Below are positions 59,470 to 64,000 of a stretch of DNA of 64,000 nucleotides, piece by piece. The DNA is taken from the NCBI RefSeq assembly GCF_001484685.1, contig NZ_CP012200.1, positions 304,321-368,320 on the forward strand, given 5' to 3'. How positions within the stretch are numbered: position 1 is the stretch's first letter; the number at the start of each line of letters is the position of its first letter. The DNA comes from Thermococcus sp. 2319x1 (GTDB taxonomy: Archaea; Methanobacteriota_B; Thermococci; Thermococcales; Thermococcaceae). The position numbers and the translations under genes are program-made. The notes under the pieces are model-generated. The model was not told the DNA's origin. It did no database searches and was given only the letters and a program-made list of their open reading frames with translations.

Positions 59470-60893
59470 GGGATCTGGAAGATACGCATTGTATTTGTCC
59501 CCGCAGTCTTTCCTATGGGCCTCCCCTCGGTTAAAAGCACTGTATCGTCTTCTTTGGCTATTCCCAATCCCTTTACCAGCATTATTATGTCCTTTTCGTT
59601 GAATTCACTTTCCATGCAGAATGGATAAACGCCATAGGAAAAGGCTAAGTTGTTGCAGACCCTCTCACTGCTTGAAAAAGCTAAGATCCATTGTTTTGGC
59701 TTGAAGCGGGAAATGAGCCTTGGGGTTAGCCCAGTCCTTGTGGGGGTTAGGATGTATTTTATGTCTATGGTACAGAGAGCGTCTATGACACTTCTCGTGA
59801 TGGCTTCTTTTATTGTGCTCCTCTTTGGCAGTGAATCTATCCAGGCCCGAAGCCGTGCGTAACCGAGAGATTCCCTATATTCCTCAGTTGTCTTGGCTAT
59901 CTTTGCCATCATTTCCACCGATTCAACGGGGTACTTTCCTATGGCGGTTTCTTCGGAGAGCATCACCGCATCAGTTCCGTCGAGTATTGCGTTTGCCACG
60001 TCAGTAACCTCTGCTCTTTTTGGTATTCTTTCGGTGGTCATTGAGACGAGCATTTGGGTGGCAGTTATTACAGGCTTCGCAGCCAAGTTGGCCTTTTTTA
60101 TAAGCTGCTTCTGCATTATGGGTAATTTTTCAATCGGCATCTCAACACCAAGATCTCCTCTTGCTATCATTATTCCGTCAGCAGCGTTCAGGATTTCATC
60201 GAAGTTTCTCACCGCGTCTGGTCTCTCTATCTTTGCAATCACGAAGAGATTTGCATTTTTCTTTTCAAGAAAGCTTTTTACCTTCAGCACGTCATATACC
60301 GAACCTACAAAAGATAGCCCTATGGCATCCACTCCGTGTTCAATTGCGAACTCTATTATCTCAAAGTCCCTTGGAGTTATTGCCTCTACCGGAAGGTTAG
60401 CCTTCGGAATGTTTATCCCCTTGTGGGAGAACAGTATCCCTCCGTTCACTACGAGGCATTCGACCTCGTTTTCCCTGACTTCTTCAACCCTCAGCATTAT
60501 ATAGCCATCGCCCAGGTATATGGTATCACCTTTTGAGACCAGCTTTGGGAGTTCTTTAAACTCAACTGGAATGGTTGTTTCGTCACCTTCGACGTCTCTC
60601 GTCGTGAGCACAACTTTGTCTCCCTTTTTTAATGTCACCGAGTCCCCTTTTATCTTTCCAACTCGCATTTTTAATCCCGGCAAATCGCCTAGAATTGCAA
60701 CCCTTTTTTCCAATTTCTCGGCGACATCTCTCACTGTCTCAATGGTCTTTGCATGCTCTTCAAGAGTTCCATGGGAGAAGTTTATTCTCGCAACGCTCAT
60801 TCCGGCTTTTATCATCTTCTCTATAGTTCCCTTCTGCTTGGAGGCAGGCCCGATTGTGGCGATTATTTTGGTCTTATGAGGGGGAAGTTCCAT
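59466..60893 (-). CDS. pyk: Pyruvate kinase
   Basis: The enzyme converts phosphoenolpyruvate and ADP to pyruvate and ATP. The 475-residue protein shows TKIIATIGPASK, VARINFSHGTLEEH, a B domain (about 70-165), the catalytic LFVIAKIERPDAVRN (Lys in AKIE), GIMIARGDLGVEMP, and AVMLSEETAIGKYPVE. ATG 60893 follows GGGTGAGAAA; GTG 60902 overlaps it. No glycolytic motif TATCAC-N5-GTGATA is visible in the 91-base divergent gap, unlike at jgtA. Confidence 0.96.
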   Translation of the reverse strand: MELPPHKTKIIATIGPASKQKGTIEKMIKAGMSVARINFSHGTLEEHAKTIETVRDVAEKLEKRVAILGDLPGLKMRVGKIKGDSVTLKKGDKVVLTTRDVEGDETTIPVEFKELPKLVSKGDTIYLGDGYIMLRVEEVRENEVECLVVNGGILFSHKGINIPKANLPVEAITPRDFEIIEFAIEHGVDAIGLSFVGSVYDVLKVKSFLEKKNANLFVIAKIERPDAVRNFDEILNAADGIMIARGDLGVEMPIEKLPIMQKQLIKKANLAAKPVITATQMLVSMTTERIPKRAEVTDVANAILDGTDAVMLSEETAIGKYPVESVEMMAKIAKTTEEYRESLGYARLRAWIDSLPKRSTIKEAITRSVIDALCTIDIKYILTPTRTGLTPRLISRFKPKQWILAFSSSERVCNNLAFSYGVYPFCMESEFNEKDIIMLVKGLGIAKEDDTVLLTEGRPIGKTAGTNTMRIFQIP

Positions 60894-60984
60894 TTTTCTC
60901 ACCCTTCTATTCTTTTTCTTTCATAGCTAATTAATTTTTCTGGAATTCGAAAGGTATTTTAAAGCCATCCTCTTAACTTTCTTC

Positions 60985-61185
60985 ATGAGAAGAAAATTGA
61001 TAACGGCTATTCCTCCAGATGAGATTCTTAAAATCAGGGAGATTTCCAGAGCTAAGGTTGAGATAAAAATACGAGAAGCCGAGGCTTATTTTGGAATGCC
61101 CAGATGGGAGATAATCATTGATGGAAGCAACGAGGAAATCGAGAAGTTCATGAACGTCTTGATGAAGTCCAGGGCGGGAGGCTAG
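60985..61185 (+). CDS. Hypothetical 66-residue protein
   Basis: A small basic protein starting MRRKLITAIPPDEILKIREI and containing WEIIIDGSNEEIEKFMNVLM. The alpha-beta pattern with a conserved-looking FGMPRWEIIIDGS core suggests a small nucleic-acid-binding or ferredoxin-like fold, but no family is recognised. It diverges from pyk. Its 3' end overlaps, on the other strand, the end of the 56-codon ORF at 61148. A start near a TATA-like TTTTAAAG at 60958-60965 suggests a short leader. Confidence 0.6.
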   Translation: MRRKLITAIPPDEILKIREISRAKVEIKIREAEAYFGMPRWEIIIDGSNEEIEKFMNVLMKSRAGG

Positions 61186-61318
61186 TAAAGCTCTCCAGTT
61201 TTCGTTTTCCTATAGAGTACCAACCGGTATAGATGCGAGGGGTGGGATAAACCGCTATCAAGCTTAGTATTTCTTCTATAAGCTGTCTATCAGCAACTTC
61301 TCTAATCGGAATGGGCAT
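61148..61318 (-). CDS. Possible small protein of 56 residues
   Basis: An ORF starting MPIPIREVADRQLIEEILSL. Its ATG directly follows the stop of the 39-codon gene (TAG-ATG) with GAGGAAG as possible SD, so the three ORFs from the radical SAM gene on are contiguous. The last 13 or so residues overlap the plus-strand gene at 60985-61185 and look less protein-like, which lowers confidence. No family recognised. Confidence 0.4.
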   Translation of the reverse strand: MPIPIREVADRQLIEEILSLIAVYPTPRIYTGWYSIGKRKLESFTSLPPWTSSRRS

Positions 61319-61438
61319 CTATCTTCCTCTTTTTTGTTCCAAATATTCTTCTAAGAGTGTTTTCAAGCCGAAGAGAATGAAAAACAGCAGAAAAAGAATT
61401 AAAACCCATTTTGCGGAAACTCCAGAGGTGACCTGCAT
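61319..61438 (-). CDS. 39-residue single-helix membrane protein
   Basis: A tiny ORF. After MQVTSGVSAK comes one hydrophobic helix WVLILFLLFFILFGL, then a charged tail LEEYLEQKRGR. GGTGGGG just before the ATG is a strong ribosome-binding site, and the ATG begins at the base after the TAA of the radical SAM gene (TAAATG). Both facts favour real translation. Function unknown; a membrane tether or regulator of a neighbour is possible. Confidence 0.6.
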   Translation of the reverse strand: MQVTSGVSAKWVLILFLLFFILFGLKTLLEEYLEQKRGR

Positions 61439-62491
61439 TTACCCCACCAGCGCATTCTTTAATCCAAATTCCTTTACAAGTTCAGCCGCTTTAAACATCT
61501 CATCGTTTGTGAGCCTTCTATTAATCTCTGGGTACTCGTGGGCCCTGTATTCTGGACGGTACTGGAACATTACGTTGACCCTGACGTTCTTGCCGAGATT
61601 TTCGCTTATCCATTCTAAAATTGGCCTTGTGCAGCACTCTAAATGACCCGGCATTACAAGATGTCTTATCAAAAATTCTGCTCTGTAGTGTTTTTTAGCT
61701 AATAAGAAGTTCCTTGTAACTGTTTCCCAGTATCTGGGGGCTTTTGAGTATTTAAGCGCATCTTCATCGTTGCCCCACTTGAAGTCCCCAAGGTAAACAT
61801 CAACAACCCCGTCCAAGAGCTTCATGTTTTTTTCGCTCATGTACATGTTGGAGTTCCATACCACCGGAATAGGAACTTTGACATACTTCAGAGTCTCAAG
61901 AATGAACGGAAGATTTGGAGTTGGCTCGCCGCCAACGAAGTTAACGTTTTTTGCCCCCTCTGCATAGGCTACCGCTATCTTAACGGCCATCTCCTTGGGA
62001 GAGTACCTCAAGCCTACGCGGTATTGGCTTATGTCCCAGTTCTGGCAAAAAACGCACCTAAAGTTGCATCCGGAGAAGAAGACTGTATAAGACGGTACAA
62101 GCTCCGGCTCCTCCCCTATGTGGAGAAAATCACTCGCCACTAAACTTTCTTTTACTCTGCAGTAGCCGATCTCTTCAAATCTATTTGCGTGGCATTTAAA
62201 CTCGCACAGCTCACAGCTTTCGAGCATCCTATGGGCTATTAGGGACTTTAAATCGAGCAGGCTTTTTTCAGGATTTTCTTTTAGATCGTTCTCTCTCAGC
62301 TTTTCCATCCCTTCTTCGTGTGTTTTCCACAGACTCTCAAGATTCTCATCTTCTCCGAAATTAACCTCTACCTGCTTTGAATAGAAGAAATTTGGCTTTT
62401 CTTCTCCGCTTAAGATTGAAAAATAATGCGGTAATGCATCTTTTGCCCTTTTAATTTCATCGAGTTCTACCCGCCTAAACCACATGATCAT
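61439..62491 (-). CDS. Radical SAM protein, PflA-related (COG1313-like)
   Basis: A 350-residue radical SAM enzyme. The cluster motif is in FFSGCNFRCVFCQNWDIS (CxxxCxxC, about residues 145-152), followed by NFVGGEPTPNLPF for SAM binding. An N-terminal group of cysteines, CELCEFKCHANRFEEIGYC (about 98-116), may hold another metal site. Resembling pyruvate formate-lyase activating enzymes, the family is of unknown target. Of several ATGs, 62491 is used; a TATA-like TTTTAATAG about 25 bases upstream and no SD suggest leaderless expression. Two tiny ORFs follow without gap. Confidence 0.78.
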   Translation of the reverse strand: MIMWFRRVELDEIKRAKDALPHYFSILSGEEKPNFFYSKQVEVNFGEDENLESLWKTHEEGMEKLRENDLKENPEKSLLDLKSLIAHRMLESCELCEFKCHANRFEEIGYCRVKESLVASDFLHIGEEPELVPSYTVFFSGCNFRCVFCQNWDISQYRVGLRYSPKEMAVKIAVAYAEGAKNVNFVGGEPTPNLPFILETLKYVKVPIPVVWNSNMYMSEKNMKLLDGVVDVYLGDFKWGNDEDALKYSKAPRYWETVTRNFLLAKKHYRAEFLIRHLVMPGHLECCTRPILEWISENLGKNVRVNVMFQYRPEYRAHEYPEINRRLTNDEMFKAAELVKEFGLKNALVG

Positions 62492-62509
62492 CGATTGATA
62501 ATAGCACAT

Positions 62510-62752
62510 GAACTATTAAAAGTTTAAACCTCTCCGAATGTAGCCCTGAAATACTTCCTTTGTTGAATGATTAACCTTCGATAGCATCTCCCTTTTCTCA
62601 AAGATTCTTCGAAAGATTATACTAAACAAAAAAGCTTATTTAAGCAATAGTTGTTAAATAAGAGCGTTTTCTTGGTTTATGTCAATTAAACTATTTTATG
62701 AACCCAAAACCTTTATTAAAATTCAAGCATTAATGAACTTTGGTGGTCTTCT
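62510..62752. promoter_or_regulatory. Divergent gap between the radical SAM and formaldehyde oxidoreductase genes
   Basis: About 240 bases, AT-rich, no ORF. A minus-strand TATA candidate lies near 62514-62522. For the plus-strand gene TTTATTAAAA at 62712-62721 sits about 25 bases from an expected start near 62745, and GGTGGT at 62742-62747 is the ribosome-binding site, giving a very short leader. The stretch 62580-62690 shows no clear motif. Confidence 0.45.
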
Positions 62753-64000
62753 ATGAAAGGTTGGTGGGGAAGAATCCTAAGGGTTGATCTAACCAACAAC
62801 AAAGTCTGGGTGCAGGAATATTCTCCGGAAGTTGCAAAGAATTTTATTGGTGGTAGAGGCTTAGCAGCCTGGATTCTTTGGAATGAAGCAAAGAACGTTG
62901 ATCCTCTTGGACCGGAAAACAAGTTGGTTTTTGCGAGTGGTCCGTTTAACGGTCTCCCAACACCAAGCGGTGGAAAGATGGTTATAGCTGCCAAGAGCCC
63001 CCTAACAGGTGGTTACGGCGATGGTAACCTTGGAACAATGGCCACCGTGCATTTAAGAAAAGCCGGTTATGATGCCCTTGTCGTTGAAGGAAAGGCCAAA
63101 AAGCCCGTCTATCTCTACATCGAGGACGACAACGTGAGCATTCTCAGTGCCGAAGGTCTCTGGGGCAAAACTACCTTTGAAACGGAAAAAGAGCTCAAGG
63201 AGATACACGGTAAGAACGTGGGTGTTCTGAGCATAGGGCCCGGTGGAGAGAACCTCGTTAAATATGCCGTTGTTGTCTCTCAAGAAGGAAGGGCAGCCGG
63301 AAGGCCCGGTATGGGTGCGGTAATGGGTAGTAAGAAGCTCAAGGCGGTTGTCATTAAGGGTACCAAAGAAATCCCGGTTGCTGACAAGGAGAAGCTTAGG
63401 GAGCTTTCACAAGAGGCTTACAATGCAATTCTCAACTCCCCCGGTTATCCGTTCTGGCACAGACAGGGAACTATGGCGGCTGTGGAATGGACGAATGAGA
63501 ACTCTGCATTACCAACAAGGAACTTCAGCGACGGAAGCTTTGAGTTCGCCCGCTCGATAGACGGTTACACAATGGAGGGAATGAAGGTCAAGCAGAGAGG
63601 CTGTCCATACTGTAACATGCCTTGTGGAAACGTGGTTCTTGATGCGGAAGGCAGAGAAAGCGAGCTTGACTATGAAAACGTTGCTTTGCTGGGTTCAAAT
63701 CTCGGCATAGGAAAGCTTAACGAAGTTTCGGTTCTCAACAGAATTGCAGATGAGATGGGTCTCGATACAATATCGCTTGGAGTTTCAATATCCTACGTGA
63801 TGGAGGCCAAGGAGAAGGGCATAATAAAAGACGACAATGCCCCAGAATTTGGAGACTTCAAGAAGGCCAAGCAATTAGCTTTGGACATAGCCTATAGAAG
63901 AGGAGAGCTCGGAAACCTTGCAGCCGAGGGCGTCAAAGCGATGAGCGAAAAGCTCGGTGCAAAGGACTTTGCAATGCACGTAAAAGGTCTTGAGGTCAGC
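62753..64000 (+). CDS. for: Tungsten formaldehyde:ferredoxin oxidoreductase (3' end outside window)
   Basis: FOR oxidizes short aldehydes to acids, reducing ferredoxin, with a bis-tungstopterin and a 4Fe-4S cluster. The first 416 residues of about 620 are present. The N-terminal [18 protein letters not shown] and [12 protein letters not shown] are typical of the aldehyde oxidoreductase family; [14 protein letters not shown] gives three of the four cluster cysteines, the fourth lying beyond the window. Close resemblance to the Pyrococcus/T. litoralis FOR favours this over AOR or GAPOR. ATG 62753 follows GGTGGT. Confidence 0.93.
   Translation, partial: MKGWWGRILRVDLTNNKVWVQEYSPEVAKNFIGGRGLAAWILWNEAKNVDPLGPENKLVFASGPFNGLPTPSGGKMVIAAKSPLTGGYGDGNLGTMATVHLRKAGYDALVVEGKAKKPVYLYIEDDNVSILSAEGLWGKTTFETEKELKEIHGKNVGVLSIGPGGENLVKYAVVVSQEGRAAGRPGMGAVMGSKKLKAVVIKGTKEIPVADKEKLRELSQEAYNAILNSPGYPFWHRQGTMAAVEWTNENSALPTRNFSDGSFEFARSIDGYTMEGMKVKQRGCPYCNMPCGNVVLDAEGRESELDYENVALLGSNLGIGKLNEVSVLNRIADEMGLDTISLGVSISYVMEAKEKGIIKDDNAPEFGDFKKAKQLALDIAYRRGELGNLAAEGVKAMSEKLGAKDFAMHVKGLEVS

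Noticed and set aside
59893-60504. Plus-strand open frame of 203 codons opposite pyk
   Set aside because: It is a Ser/Ile-rich shadow of a fully recognisable pyruvate kinase gene, with no ribosome-binding site.
60894-60984. Glycolytic motif before pyruvate kinase
   Set aside because: No TATCAC-N5-GTGATA or near match is present in this gap.

Overview
The window is chromosomal DNA of a hyperthermophilic archaeon of the order Thermococcales, most likely the genus Thermococcus near T. litoralis. The support is a GH57 4-alpha-glucanotransferase of 659 codons, a tungsten formaldehyde:ferredoxin oxidoreductase, the chromatin protein TrmBL2, a fused HPS-PHI enzyme, the PCNA inhibitor TIP, LrpA, archaeal ribosomal proteins, TATA-type promoters and a CRISPR repeat of Pyrococcus/Thermococcus type. 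The species call rests on remembered protein families, not on a search. Gene density is very high: tail-to-tail neighbours often share stop bases, and several genes look leaderless.

Layout. 1-6.6 kb: end of ftsY, marC, a metal-type ABC importer without a binding protein, rnhB, a membrane glycosyltransferase, a methyltransferase and TIP. 6.9-12.5 kb: glmS and aglB (sugar supply and N-glycosylation), then L7Ae, S28e and L24e. 12.6-16.7 kb: DnaG and a small TOPRIM protein, TrmBL2, and a minus-strand trio (arginase-like, zinc ribbon, winged helix). 16.8-21.1 kb: a tight operon of hps-phi, a degenerate FtsZ/tubulin-like protein, a HAD phosphatase, a 59-codon gene, a DUF4392 protein and an HD hydrolase. 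21.2-27.6 kb: a KH protein, aspS, a CARDB-type surface protein, pth2, truD and phosphoglycolate phosphatase. 27.6-33.2 kb: pyrB-I-C-K-D-F on the minus strand and pyrE divergent, so every UMP-pathway step after carbamoyl phosphate.

33.2-38.0 kb: a small regulator with a palindrome, an RNA m5U methyltransferase, lrpA, tRNA-Gly(CCC), and an antiporter followed by a decayed tandem copy. 38.2-45.4 kb: a FAD protein, a TtuA-type tRNA thiolase, then jgtA and a large secreted three-module protein diverging from a promoter with one exact and two near-exact Thermococcales glycolytic motifs. 45.4-49.6 kb: lipid kinase-like protein, HAD, a second antiporter, aspartate/tyrosine decarboxylase and a 54-codon gene. 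49.7-50.9 kb: a CRISPR array with leader and no cas genes. 50.9-55.4 kb: a thiamine operon (thiDN, thiW, thiE, thiM, permease). 55.5-64 kb: tRNA G10 methyltransferase, MFS transporter, PP-loop ATPase, CinA-like protein, pyruvate kinase, a radical SAM gene with two tiny coupled ORFs, and the first two thirds of the formaldehyde oxidoreductase gene.

The strongest lead for something undescribed is the FtsZ-like protein at 18067-18822. It seems to keep the T7 synergy-loop residues of FtsZ but lacks the GTP-binding glycine loop, and it sits inside a sugar-phosphate operon. Other leads are the glycolytic-motif-controlled three-module secreted protein, the radical SAM micro-operon, and the frameshifted, internally deleted antiporter copy.
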